From Paenibacillus_F chitinolyticus_A (GTDB lineage: Bacteria; Bacillota; Bacilli; Paenibacillales; NBRC-103111): a stretch of 64,000 bases of DNA. Shown here piece after piece: positions 25,568 through 34,305 of this stretch. Location: NCBI RefSeq assembly GCF_045038035.1, contig NZ_CP173427.1:3906001-3970000 (forward strand). The letters run 5' to 3'. A program made the translations under genes and the position numbers. Under the pieces are notes generated by a model. That model was not told the origin of the DNA. It saw nothing but the letters and a program-made list of their open reading frames with translations, and did not search any database. The first letter of the stretch is position 1, and every line of letters begins with the position of its first letter.

Positions 25568-26164
25568 CTACGCCTTTTTGGAGCCGATCTTATTTTCTCG
25601 GCCTTGAACCAGTTTACTGATATTTGTACGGTGCCGCCAAAAAGTAAACACCCCGATTACGATAACGCCCCACAAGATCTCGACCGGTCTTCCCATGCCC
25701 CATACGAAAAAAGGTAAAAATGCGGTAAACAGCAGGGAACCGAGTGAAACGTAACGGGTCAGAAAAATGGATGCAATGGCGATAATACCCGCGAAGAGCG
25801 CGGGAAGAAAGCATAGGGTAGCCGTTACACCGATGGCGGTAGCTACGCCTTTGCCCCCCCGGAAACCGAAAAATACCGGCCAGTTATGACCGATAATTAC
25901 GGCGAGCCCGCAAGCGACATGGACCCAGATCAGATCCGGAGCCATCCACTTGCCGATCCAGACAGCCAGAATCGCTTTCACGACATCCAGCGCAAGTACC
26001 AGGACAGCCGGTCCTTTGCCAAGCACGCGCAGCGTGTTGGTAGCTCCGGCATTTCCGCTTCCGTGCGCCCGGATGTCAATCCCCTTGACCATTTTCCCAA
26101 TTATAAAGCTGAAGCTGAGCGAACCCAGCAAATAAGCTGCTACTACGGGAATGATGTAGATCAA
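25568..26164 (-). CDS. plsY: Acyl-phosphate glycerol-3-phosphate acyltransferase
   Basis: Integral membrane enzyme that acylates glycerol 3-phosphate. The 198-residue protein shows the PlsY motifs LLGSLSFSFIIGK, GSGNAGATNTLRVLGK, GHNWPVFFGFRGGKGVAT and about five membrane spans. It precedes gpsA in the same direction, which supplies its substrate. Confidence 0.96.
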   Translation of the reverse strand: MIYIIPVVAAYLLGSLSFSFIIGKMVKGIDIRAHGSGNAGATNTLRVLGKGPAVLVLALDVVKAILAVWIGKWMAPDLIWVHVACGLAVIIGHNWPVFFGFRGGKGVATAIGVTATLCFLPALFAGIIAIASIFLTRYVSLGSLLFTAFLPFFVWGMGRPVEILWGVIVIGVFTFWRHRTNISKLVQGRENKIGSKKA

Positions 26165-26176
26165 ACGAACTCTCCC

Positions 26177-27499
26177 CTATTCGTCGTCGGATTTTCTTCG
26201 CGTGAACAAACGGATCGGGGTTCCCTCAAAACCGAAAGCTCCGCGAATTTTGTTTTCAAGATAGCGCTCATATGAGAAGTGCATCATATCCGGCTCATTC
26301 ACAAAGAAAACAAAGGTCGGCGGCTTAACGGAAACTTGCGTGGCATAGTTAATACGCAGACGCTTGCCCTTGTCAGTCGGAGGAGGATTAAACATGACCG
26401 CATCGGAGACCACGTCGTTGAGAACGTGAGTCTGAACGCGCATCGTATGCTGCTCCGCCACCTGGTTGACCATGGGCAGAAGTTTCTGGACACGCTGGGT
26501 CGTACGGGCGGACACATACAGAACCGGCGCATACGTCATAAACAGGAAGTGATCGCGGATCTTCTGCGTGAACTGGTGCATGGTCTTGTCGTCCTTCTCC
26601 ACCACGTCCCATTTGTTGACGACGAATATAGCCGCTTTGCCCGCTTCGTGCGCATAGCCGGCGATATGCTTGTCCTGCTCGATAATCCCTTCTTCGCCGT
26701 TGATGACCACAAGCACGACGTCTGCACGCTCAATGGCTTTCATCGCGCGCATGACGCTGTATTTTTCCGTATTCTCATACACTTTACCGCGTTTGCGCAT
26801 GCCAGCCGTATCGATAATGACATATTTCTGATCGTCAAGCTCGAAAGGCGTATCAATCGCATCCCGGGTCGTACCGGCCTGGTCGCTGACAATGACCCGG
26901 TCTTCTCCGAGGATGGCGTTTACAAGCGATGACTTGCCGACGTTCGGACGCCCGATCAGCGCGACCTTGATGACTTCCTCGCCGTATTCTTCATCCGGAT
27001 GATCCGGGAAATGGGCTGCCGCGGCTTCCAGCATATCGCCGATTCCGATGCCGTGCGCGCCGGAAATCCCGATCGGGTCCCCGAAGCCGAGGCTGTAAAA
27101 TTCATAAATTTCATCCTGCCGCTGAATGTTGTCCACTTTGTTAACGGCCAGGACAACCGGCTTGCGGGACCGGAAAAGAAGCTGGGCAACCTCCTGGTCC
27201 GCCGAGGTAACGCCCGCTTTGGCGTCTACCATGAAAATAATAACGTCCGCTTCTTCAATCGCGAGCTCGGCCTGGACGCGTACGGACTTCATGATCTGGT
27301 CTTCGCCTTCGACTTCGATACCGCCGGTGTCGATGACACTGAACTCACGGTCCAGCCATTCGCCGATCCCGTACAATCTGTCTCGGGTCACGCCCGGTTT
27401 ATCTTCAACGATGGCCAGCCGATCGCCGATTATCCGGTTAAATATCGTCGATTTACCGACGTTCGGACGCCCCACAATCGCTAGAATGGGTCTTGCCAT
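26177..27499 (-). CDS. der: Ribosome assembly GTPase Der (EngA)
   Basis: Double GTPase needed for 50S assembly. Two G-domains are visible: GRPNVGKSTIFN / DTGG / NKVD in the first, and GRPNVGKSSLVN / DTAGMRKR / NKWD in the second, followed by the KH-like domain ending RRKSDDE. Length (440) is standard. The ATG at 27499 follows AAGGAGTG. Order der-plsY-gpsA is only slightly changed from B. subtilis. Confidence 0.97.
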   Translation of the reverse strand: MARPILAIVGRPNVGKSTIFNRIIGDRLAIVEDKPGVTRDRLYGIGEWLDREFSVIDTGGIEVEGEDQIMKSVRVQAELAIEEADVIIFMVDAKAGVTSADQEVAQLLFRSRKPVVLAVNKVDNIQRQDEIYEFYSLGFGDPIGISGAHGIGIGDMLEAAAAHFPDHPDEEYGEEVIKVALIGRPNVGKSSLVNAILGEDRVIVSDQAGTTRDAIDTPFELDDQKYVIIDTAGMRKRGKVYENTEKYSVMRAMKAIERADVVLVVINGEEGIIEQDKHIAGYAHEAGKAAIFVVNKWDVVEKDDKTMHQFTQKIRDHFLFMTYAPVLYVSARTTQRVQKLLPMVNQVAEQHTMRVQTHVLNDVVSDAVMFNPPPTDKGKRLRINYATQVSVKPPTFVFFVNEPDMMHFSYERYLENKIRGAFGFEGTPIRLFTRRKSDDE

Positions 27500-27604
27500 T
27501 CGGTTCACTCCTTACTGATGGTCACTCAAATTCTCATTATTGGAAATTTCACATTCTTCATCATAGCAAAAAAGCGCTGGATTGGCTAATGTTTTCAATG
27601 AACG

Positions 27605-27787
27605 CTATCCCTTGTGATCGACAAGGATGAAGGTTCCCGGTTTTATAACATGAGCATTGACATCCAGAATTTTCTCCAAATTAAAAGCGAGCTGCTGGAG
27701 TTCCGCTTCATCTTTTGCATAAAAAATGGGAGCCCCGCCATCGACTTTAACGCCTTCCACAACCGCAACCGCCTTTATCGTCGCCAC
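27605..27787 (-). CDS. Capping subunit for YIEGIA protein
   Basis: A 60-residue protein (MATIKAVAVVEGVKVDGGAP...) with the GGAPIFYA and LAFNLEKILD patterns of the family annotated as capping complex subunit for YIEGIA. It directly follows the YIEGIA gene with a 3-bp gap, which supports the match. Role unknown. Confidence 0.8.
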   Translation of the reverse strand: MATIKAVAVVEGVKVDGGAPIFYAKDEAELQQLAFNLEKILDVNAHVIKPGTFILVDHKG

Positions 27788-27790
27788 TCT

Positions 27791-28699
27791 TCACGCCTCC
27801 TTGTGAGGTCCGGCCGCCGACTCCGTCGGCATGCGGATGGCGCTTTCCAGCACCGGCACCCGTTTGAGCGCGGCAGCCGCCTTCTGTGCGTCCTTCACTT
27901 GGGGAAGGACAAAAATACCGAGCGTCCCCGAGTCCAGATGAAGCTTCGCCATCGGCATCAGAGCGGGTTCTCCGCTGTCCCTGTACACGCCGAGGACCGT
28001 GGAAATATCATGCAGAATGGCCTGCCGCTGGCCCAGATTCGCCAGTGTGACGCGGGCGTCGGGATTTTTCGGTACGGCCAGCAGGCCTACCCCCTGCCTC
28101 GCGATAAGCTCCCGGTCGCTCTCCAGCCCGACGTTCATGATGTAAATATCGCCTACATACAGATTCGGCCCGTCCAGCCGCACTTCGCTGATCTCAATAT
28201 CCGAGATGTGGGTCATATTTTTTCCCGTCTTGAAATAAATGGATACTCCGACGGCAACCAGTCCGGCAGCCGCCCCCCAATACCAGGCGAAAACCAGAGT
28301 GAACAGCGAAGCCATCATCGAGGTAAAAATCACCAGATAGTTTCGGCCTTCGAAAACCATCGCAATGCCTTCAATGTACGAAACGCCCCGCGGGACAAGC
28401 TCCATCTGATCCACCTGCATCAGGCTTTGACGCTCCATATTCCGCACATCGCGGAACTGCTGGGCCGCAACGGTCAAAAACGTGACAGCCGTGTAGTTTT
28501 TGTCGAGCAATGCAGGTACCGCCACCGCACCCAGACTGGCTGCAATCACTCCCAGCGAAACATGAATGATTTTGCCGTGAGGATAAGTCGGATATTGACG
28601 ATAATCCGTTCTTAATAAGTACAGACGCGACGCGATCCCGAAAAACAATCCGACAAATACAGCGACCGTTTCTTTTTGCGACAGCATGTGCGCAATCAT
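27791..28699 (-). CDS. YIEGIA-domain membrane protein (YphB/SeaA-like)
   Basis: 302 residues, with several hydrophobic N-terminal segments, the diagnostic SYIEGIA motif near residue 107 and a soluble C-terminal half. B. subtilis YphB (SeaA, spore envelope) sits at the same place next to der, and I infer equivalence. The start is taken at 28699, which forms an ATGA overlap with the upstream gene; an ATG at 28750 is also in frame. Confidence 0.8.
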   Translation of the reverse strand: MIAHMLSQKETVAVFVGLFFGIASRLYLLRTDYRQYPTYPHGKIIHVSLGVIAASLGAVAVPALLDKNYTAVTFLTVAAQQFRDVRNMERQSLMQVDQMELVPRGVSYIEGIAMVFEGRNYLVIFTSMMASLFTLVFAWYWGAAAGLVAVGVSIYFKTGKNMTHISDIEISEVRLDGPNLYVGDIYIMNVGLESDRELIARQGVGLLAVPKNPDARVTLANLGQRQAILHDISTVLGVYRDSGEPALMPMAKLHLDSGTLGIFVLPQVKDAQKAAAALKRVPVLESAIRMPTESAAGPHKEA

Positions 28700-29322
28700 T
28701 TTCTCCAACCTCGCTTTCGCTGGATCCAGTGCCGGGCGGTTGTCCTGCATCCCGAATAAACCGATTCAAGGAAGACGGTCAGCAACCGCGCCGTAAAAAA
28801 GGAGAGCCACCATTTGTCCAGAAACGAGGGGGTCCCGAGATGAACCGGCATCGTGCCGCCGTGCATACAGGCAAAAGAAAAGTCTCCCGCAATCATGGCT
28901 ACCGTCAGCGAAACATACTGTTCAGCCGCTCCCCGGTGCATTCCCATTACCAAAACCGTAAGGACAACGGCGATATCCCATTCGGGTTTGAGCACAATCA
29001 TGACGGGATCCACGCTGTAAAGCTCCAGCATCAGCAAATGAACGGCCCCGAGAAGCAGACCGGTCGCGAACAGATGCCCGCCTTCCCAGAGGCTCTTTTT
29101 ACGGATACCGATCAGAAGAGCCGCACAAAAGGCAACCGGCACGGTGCCGTTGATTAAAGCGCCTCCCACGGAGAAGGTCATCAGAGCGGCGGGCAGCGCG
29201 AACATAAAAAAAAGAAGTATGTCACGTCCGGATATACTTCTCATAAAAATTTCCCGCCATCCGCTGAGCAGAAATATGACAGAGATGGCGAGGAGTACGG
29301 AAGCAAGATAACCTGGATTCAT
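28696..29322 (-). CDS. YphA-like polytopic membrane protein
   Basis: 208 residues with about six hydrophobic helices, starting MNPGYLASVLLAISVIFLLSG. No catalytic motif. Size, topology and place between fni and the YIEGIA gene match B. subtilis YphA. It overlaps the YIEGIA gene by 4 bp. Confidence 0.7.
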   Translation of the reverse strand: MNPGYLASVLLAISVIFLLSGWREIFMRSISGRDILLFFMFALPAALMTFSVGGALINGTVPVAFCAALLIGIRKKSLWEGGHLFATGLLLGAVHLLMLELYSVDPVMIVLKPEWDIAVVLTVLVMGMHRGAAEQYVSLTVAMIAGDFSFACMHGGTMPVHLGTPSFLDKWWLSFFTARLLTVFLESVYSGCRTTARHWIQRKRGWRK

Positions 29323-29376
29323 AGTTTGTCACCCTAGCTCGTTTCGTTACTCCTAGTATGACAAAACATCCCGTTT

Positions 29377-30432
29377 TTACTCCGCTTCCGTTCTGCAGGC
29401 ATATTCAGTTAAATCGATCCGGCGGGCTCTGCACCATTCCGCGGTCGATCCCGTGATAATCACGGGACGTGTCCACAGCTGTTCGATGCGTACCGTTCCT
29501 AGAGCGGTCATCATCAGAACGATCCCGTGATGCAGCTCGTCGATGTGATCGATTAAAGCTTGCGTACCTTCGCTTCGCAAAACTTTAAGCAGGGCTCCGG
29601 CCATGCCGGCCGCCGATGCGCCGAGGGCAAGCACCTTGACGATGTCTTCGCTGGTGCGTATGCCTCCCGTGGCCATGACCCTGCCTCGTTCGTAAACTTG
29701 CAGCGCCTCGATCAGAGTCACGCTCGTTTTCATGCCCCAGTCGTTCAGCCAATCGAGGGGCAATTTTCGCCGCGCATTCTCTATCGCGGCGAAATTGGTG
29801 CCGCCGGAACCGCCGACATCCAAAATTTGTACGCCTGCCGATTTGAGCAGTCTCGCGTTTTCAAGCGGGATGCCGAAACCGACCTCTTTGACGATCAGAG
29901 GCACTCCCGTGCCCTCGGCAATGCGGCTTACGCGTTCCAGCATGCCGTGGAAGCTACGGTCGCCTTCAGGCATGATCAGCTCCTGCATGACGTTCAAATG
30001 GATTTGAAGCGCATCCGCGCGAAGCATGTCCACGGCGCGTGCCGCCTGCTCCACTGTCGCTTCACTTCCCAAATTGGCAAAGACGAGCCCGTCCGGATTC
30101 ATTTGACGGACGATGCGGTAGCTTGATTCCTGCAAAGGGTCCCGCAAAGCGGACATTTGAGAGCCCACGGCCATTGCCAGTCCCCGTTCCCTGGCCGCCA
30201 CTGCAAGCTCGCGGTTTATTTCTTCGGTTTCGCGTGCTCCGCCGGTCATCGCATTTACGACAATCGGCGAACTCAAATTGAGTTCGCCGATTGTCGTAAA
30301 GAGAGCGACAGACTCGGTGGAAGCGTCTGGCAGGCAGTTTGGCACCAGCTTGACATCCGTCAACCCCTGGTTGCCGGACTGACCCGTCTGGAGCGCAAAC
30401 TGCACGTGATCCATTTTGCGCGAAGAGCGCAT
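29377..30432 (-). CDS. fni: Type 2 isopentenyl diphosphate isomerase
   Basis: FMN- and NADPH-dependent isomerase of IPP and DMAPP. The 351-residue barrel has RKMDHVQFAL, VVNAMTGGARETEEINRELA, AVGSQMSALRDP, LQIHLNVMQELIMPEGDRSF, KEVGFG and the FMN phosphate loop VMATGGIRTSEDI. Its product feeds the hep operon above. A perfect 47-bp palindrome lies within codons for the FTTIGELNLSSPIVVN region, just ahead of the AMTGG motif. Confidence 0.96.
   Translation of the reverse strand: MRSSRKMDHVQFALQTGQSGNQGLTDVKLVPNCLPDASTESVALFTTIGELNLSSPIVVNAMTGGARETEEINRELAVAARERGLAMAVGSQMSALRDPLQESSYRIVRQMNPDGLVFANLGSEATVEQAARAVDMLRADALQIHLNVMQELIMPEGDRSFHGMLERVSRIAEGTGVPLIVKEVGFGIPLENARLLKSAGVQILDVGGSGGTNFAAIENARRKLPLDWLNDWGMKTSVTLIEALQVYERGRVMATGGIRTSEDIVKVLALGASAAGMAGALLKVLRSEGTQALIDHIDELHHGIVLMMTALGTVRIEQLWTRPVIITGSTAEWCRARRIDLTEYACRTEAE
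30254..30300. repeat. Perfect 23-bp inverted repeat inside fni
   Basis: Two 23-bp arms (30254-30276 and 30278-30300) are exact reverse complements with a single central base. The whole lies inside the fni reading frame, so the mRNA can form a 20-plus bp hairpin in coding sequence. Confidence 0.95.
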
Positions 30433-30459
30433 TCCGCTTCCTCCTGTTCAAGTCGTCTA

Positions 30460-31716
30460 TTATTTTTTGAATTTGGAGAGCTTGTCGCCGAAGCGCTCGC
30501 CGAGCGTCATGGACAGGCCTTGATTGCTCAGGGAAACATTCTCGTTGCCGGCCAGTTCTTTCTGGTGGTTGGAGGATCTTTCCGGTCTGGAAGAGTAGTT
30601 GGAAGGCGCGGAAGATGCGGTTTGTGCCGGAGCTTCTTCCGTTTCCTTGATGCTGAGGCTTACGCGCTTCTCAGCCGCGTTAACGTCAAGGACTTTCACC
30701 TTAACTTCTTGGCCTTCTTTCAGAACTTCCTGCGGTGTCGCGATGTGACGGTGAGCGATTTGGGAAATATGAACCAGGCCTTCAACGCCCGGAGCGATTT
30801 CAACAAACGCGCCGAAACCTGCAAGACGTTTTACTGTACCGGTAATGATTTCGCCTGTTGTGAAAGTTTTCTCGGCTTTTTCCCAAGGACCTTCTTGAGT
30901 CGCTTTCAGGCTCAGGCTCACTTTATCTTTCTCCGGATCTACTTTCAGGACCTGCACGCTTACTTTGTCGCCTTCTTTGACGATTTCGGAAGGGTGCTCA
31001 ACATGGTGCCAAGCCATCTCGGAGATGTGCACCAGGCCGTCGATGCCGCCGATATCCACAAACGCGCCGAATTGAGTCAGGCGCTGTACGGTACCTTCGT
31101 ATACTTTGCCCACTTCGATTTTGCTGATGATGTCTTTCTTCTGAGCTTCATATTCTTCATCCAGAACGTCTTTCTGGGAAAGGATCACTTTGTTCTTCTC
31201 GCGGTCGATTTCTTTCACTCTCAGGCGCAGAGTACGGCCCTTGTAGTCGGAGAAATCTTCGACAAAGCTGCGTTCTACCATGGATGCCGGCACGAAGCCG
31301 CGCACGCCGACGTCAACAACGAGACCGCCTTTAACCACTTCGGCCACGACAGCTTCGATGATGACTTTCTCGTCCAGTTTCTGCTGCAGGGTTTCCCATG
31401 CTTTTTCACTGTCGACCGAGCGCTTGGAAAGAACCAGCTTTTCTTTATTGTCGTCAATCGTTACGATTTTAAGCTCAATCTCCTGACCCTCTTGAACGGC
31501 TTGATCCGCGTTCTCGATTTGGACGGAAGACAGCTCGCGAAGCGGAATCGTGCCGTCGTACTTGTAACCGATATCTACGATTGCTTGATCCTGCTCGACT
31601 TTAATGATTTTGCCTTTGACGATGTCGCCTTTCTTTACGGCTGCGACTTGGCTCATCGCTTCTTGAGCTTCTTGGCTTTCGTTCGATTGATTTTCGTTTT
31701 TGATTTCTTCTGACAT
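30460..31716 (-). CDS. rpsA: S1 RNA-binding domain protein (30S S1 homologue)
   Basis: 418 residues with four S1 repeats, roughly at 28-100, 115-180, 200-270 and 285-355. The last two carry clear FGAFVDIGGIDGLVHISEM and FGAFVEIAPGVEGLVHISQ motifs. The C-terminal 60 residues are Ser/Glu-rich and disordered. Corresponds to B. subtilis YpfD; in Firmicutes with four repeats it need not act exactly like E. coli S1. Confidence 0.94.
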   Translation of the reverse strand: MSEEIKNENQSNESQEAQEAMSQVAAVKKGDIVKGKIIKVEQDQAIVDIGYKYDGTIPLRELSSVQIENADQAVQEGQEIELKIVTIDDNKEKLVLSKRSVDSEKAWETLQQKLDEKVIIEAVVAEVVKGGLVVDVGVRGFVPASMVERSFVEDFSDYKGRTLRLRVKEIDREKNKVILSQKDVLDEEYEAQKKDIISKIEVGKVYEGTVQRLTQFGAFVDIGGIDGLVHISEMAWHHVEHPSEIVKEGDKVSVQVLKVDPEKDKVSLSLKATQEGPWEKAEKTFTTGEIITGTVKRLAGFGAFVEIAPGVEGLVHISQIAHRHIATPQEVLKEGQEVKVKVLDVNAAEKRVSLSIKETEEAPAQTASSAPSNYSSRPERSSNHQKELAGNENVSLSNQGLSMTLGERFGDKLSKFKK

Positions 31717-31822
31717 GGGATACCCTCCTCGAAAATAAACACACCGACGGTTAATTTTGTATAGGCATCTGCACGGCGCGGATTGCGCGGCAGGATTTCC
31801 TTACAACCGGGTTCGTTTTTAG

Positions 31823-32410
31823 TTAAGCGACTTCTTTCCGGTGTTCCCGGATCAAAGTCTGAATTTCTTGCATGATGTACTCGGTCACCTGCTCGAGATC
31901 GGCCGATCCGGCTTCGCTGAACGGGGTCAAATCAAGCGGTTTCCCGTAAATGACCGTCATTCTGCCGAACACCTTGTAATCTCCGATGATTGCGGTCGGC
32001 ACAACGGCCGCGCCGGATTTAAGGGCAAACATCGCTGCGCCCTTCTTTCCCACACCGGGATTTTTACGGCTTCCCTCCGGAAAGATGCCAAGTACGTTTC
32101 CATCCCGAAGCAAGTTCAGCGTTCCCTTGATCGTTTCTTTGCTGACGCCTCCTCGTTTAACCGGAAAAGCGCCAATTTTACTAATTATTAGACCTAAAAC
32201 CGGAATTTGAAACAGCTCCGCCTTCGCCATAAAATGAACTTTGCGTTTGAGGCGGATGCCGACAAGCGGAGGATCAAAGTTGCTGATGTGATTGGAACAG
32301 AGCAGCACACCGCCGTGCTCGGGGATGTTGTCCTTGCCGATCACGCGAATCCGGAACAGCAGGGAATACACGACATTGCAGACTCCCCGCGCGAAATGGT
32401 AAAAGCTCAT
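31823..32410 (-). CDS. plsC: 1-Acyl-sn-glycerol-3-phosphate acyltransferase
   Basis: Makes phosphatidic acid. The 195-residue protein has the acyltransferase motifs CSNHISNFDPP (catalytic HX4D), GAFPVKRGG and IFPEGSR. It overlaps cmk by 4 bp (ATGA), giving the common cmk-plsC-rpsA order. Confidence 0.95.
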   Translation of the reverse strand: MSFYHFARGVCNVVYSLLFRIRVIGKDNIPEHGGVLLCSNHISNFDPPLVGIRLKRKVHFMAKAELFQIPVLGLIISKIGAFPVKRGGVSKETIKGTLNLLRDGNVLGIFPEGSRKNPGVGKKGAAMFALKSGAAVVPTAIIGDYKVFGRMTVIYGKPLDLTPFSEAGSADLEQVTEYIMQEIQTLIREHRKEVA

Positions 32411-33090
32411 GTTCTTTCACCGCCCGCTCTCAACCGGCACATCTCCAGGATGCTCTCCACCACTTCGGGAATGGTCAGATCTGTACTGTCCAGCATTACA
32501 GCGTCGGCCGCTTGTACAAGGGGAGATACTTCCCTGCCTTCATCCAGCATATCGCGGCGGGCAATGTCCTTTTCCATCTCTTCGAGAGTGGTCGCCATTG
32601 CCGTGCCCTGAACTTCTTGAAACCTTCTTTCGGCGCGCTTGCGCACGCTCGCGGTCAGGAACACCTTCACTTCCGCATCGGGAAGCACATGCGTGCCGAT
32701 ATCCCGGCCGTCCATCACGATGCCTTTGGAAGCGGCCATCTGCTTCTGCTTGTCTACCAGAAGCTTCCTCACTTCCGCAATGGCGGCGATTTGTGAAACC
32801 TGGTCCGTGACGAGTTTGGTACGGATATCGGAAGATACATCCCGGCCGTCTACAAACACCAGCTGTCCATCCGGTCCCGGTACGAGTTCGATCTTCATGC
32901 CGGCAGCGGTTCTTGCGACAGCTTCCGTGTCCAGAGGGTCAACCCCGTCCTGCAGAACCTTCCAGGTGACCGCCCGATACATCGCTCCCGTGTCCACATA
33001 GACAAAACCAAGCTCGCCTGCGACCTTGCGGGCTATGGTGCTTTTGCCTGCACCGGCTGGCCCATCTATCGCGATATTAAATTTAGTCAA
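32407..33090 (-). CDS. cmk: Cytidylate kinase
   Basis: Phosphorylates CMP and dCMP. Walker A in AIDGPAGAGKSTIAR, then YVDTGAMYRAVTW and GRDIGTHVLPDA. The start is taken as TTG at 33090 (227 residues), 10 nt after AGGAGG; an in-frame TTG at 33111 would fall inside the ribosome site. Confidence 0.95.
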   Translation of the reverse strand: MTKFNIAIDGPAGAGKSTIARKVAGELGFVYVDTGAMYRAVTWKVLQDGVDPLDTEAVARTAAGMKIELVPGPDGQLVFVDGRDVSSDIRTKLVTDQVSQIAAIAEVRKLLVDKQKQMAASKGIVMDGRDIGTHVLPDAEVKVFLTASVRKRAERRFQEVQGTAMATTLEEMEKDIARRDMLDEGREVSPLVQAADAVMLDSTDLTIPEVVESILEMCRLRAGGERT

Positions 33091-33122
33091 AACAAAGGCT
33101 CCTCCTAACAAAACCTTACGAA

Positions 33123-33145
33123 CAAAAAAGCAGGCGCAGCCTGCT
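33123..33145 (-). terminator. Terminator of the YpfB-like gene
   Basis: Seven-bp AGCAGGC/GCCTGCT stem, 3-nt loop and T6 tail on the minus strand, between ypfB and cmk. Confidence 0.85.
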
Positions 33146-33219
33146 AACGCTGTAAATTATACCATAGGCGGAAGACAGATGCAAAAGTCTGCGGCCTTCC
33201 TGAATTTTCCGGAAAGCGA

Positions 33220-33456
33220 CTATTCCTCCTCGTGCCGCACGTACGGCACTCCCTCCAGAGGATCGACCCGGGTGATTTCTTTTCGCACGGCCGGAAATTG
33301 GAGAAGGAGCTGGCTGATCAGCAAACCGGCCAACAGTACATATAAACATCTTAAGAGCATCTTCTCGACCCGCTCGGAAAATTCAACAAACAGCCGTTCG
33401 TAACGTTCGTAAGTTAATGGGCGTTGCTGCCCGGATCTCCGGATCTTCACTGGCAT
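33220..33456 (-). CDS. Small membrane protein, YpfB/DUF5359-like
   Basis: 78 residues: a basic N-terminal part, one hydrophobic helix (LLRCLYVLLAGLLISQLLL) near residues 34-52 and an acidic tail. Its place between cmk and a ypfA-like gene matches B. subtilis ypfB. Function unknown. Confidence 0.72.
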   Translation of the reverse strand: MPVKIRRSGQQRPLTYERYERLFVEFSERVEKMLLRCLYVLLAGLLISQLLLQFPAVRKEITRVDPLEGVPYVRHEEE

Positions 33457-33518
33457 CCTCCCGCAAACGAGCTTTGTTTGGAATGCAGTGTTTCCCGAAT
33501 GGGCCGTTTTTATGTAAG

Positions 33519-34178
33519 TTACTTTTTGCGGAAATCGAATTGTTTCTCGAAGCAGTACTGAATCAGCTTCTGACGGTCGCGGTCCGTAATTTCGCTGAAC
33601 TGCAGCATGACGATTTTGCGTCCCGTTTCCAGTGTTTTCACCCGTACGACCTCCGCTTTGAAAGGCAGATGCTCCAAGGTTCCGTTCTTGTAATTCACAA
33701 GAAGCCAGCAGTTTACCTGAGTGACGTTGTCCGGAAATTCGCTGCCCTTGCAGGTGAAGGAAACCCCGCCCCCTCCGACATCCTCCGTCAACGCTACGAT
33801 AGGAACGGTGTCGCCAGCCTGTACGGAAATTTCCAGCTCAGCGGGAATCCGCAGAAAGCTTCTGCGCTGGATTTTCGTAATCGAGGCCGGATCGGGCATG
33901 GCCAGCGCGACCAGCCGGATTCCTTCTTCCTTGAAGCCGATGACCGAGGTCTGGAAATAATTTTTCACGCCTCCGTCCGTCACAAAAAAGGCGCTTACTT
34001 CGTCCCCCGTGTACAGCCGTTTCAAACGGCCCGTCCGCTCGTTCATAGGGGTTTCGATCCACAGACGGTCCGGGAGCACGTCCGAAATTCTCGCTTTGTA
34101 TTCTTGTTTCGCTTCTTCCTCGTCAATCGTATTGACATGAAGATGCAGCAGCTGGTTGATTTTCATAAGCTGAGCCAC
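33519..34178 (-). CDS. PilZ-domain c-di-GMP receptor (YpfA/MotI-like flagellar brake)
   Basis: 219 residues: an N-terminal YcgR-like domain, then PilZ. The arginine motif QRRSFLR is at 104-110. The second motif reads DVGGGG at 133-138 where the usual pattern is D/N-X-S-X-X-G, so the Ser is Gly here. In B. subtilis the homologue slows the flagellar motor when it binds c-di-GMP. The start is a GTG after GAGGT. Confidence 0.86.
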   Translation of the reverse strand: MAQLMKINQLLHLHVNTIDEEEAKQEYKARISDVLPDRLWIETPMNERTGRLKRLYTGDEVSAFFVTDGGVKNYFQTSVIGFKEEGIRLVALAMPDPASITKIQRRSFLRIPAELEISVQAGDTVPIVALTEDVGGGGVSFTCKGSEFPDNVTQVNCWLLVNYKNGTLEHLPFKAEVVRVKTLETGRKIVMLQFSEITDRDRQKLIQYCFEKQFDFRKK

Positions 34179-34255
34179 GGTAACCTCATCCTTTTTCGGT
34201 TAAATCCTGCCTGTTTCTACTTGATTATAGCACGCCTCCACCATTTAGGAAGACA

Positions 34256-34291
34256 CAAAAAAGCGGCCCCGGGATTCCCGAAGCCGCTTGT
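34256..34291 (-). terminator. Terminator of ypeB
   Basis: Arms AAGCGGC/GCCGCTT with an inner CGGG-CCCG helix and T6 on the minus strand, 15 bp after the ypeB stop. Confidence 0.88.
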
Positions 34292-34305
34292 CTGAACGGA
34301 TGCCG

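Noticed and set aside
30157..31713. 518-residue plus-strand open frame opposite fni and rpsA
   Set aside because: It is antisense to two clearly recognised genes, has low-complexity Phe/Asp-rich sequence and no ribosome site; a shadow of rpsA codon use.
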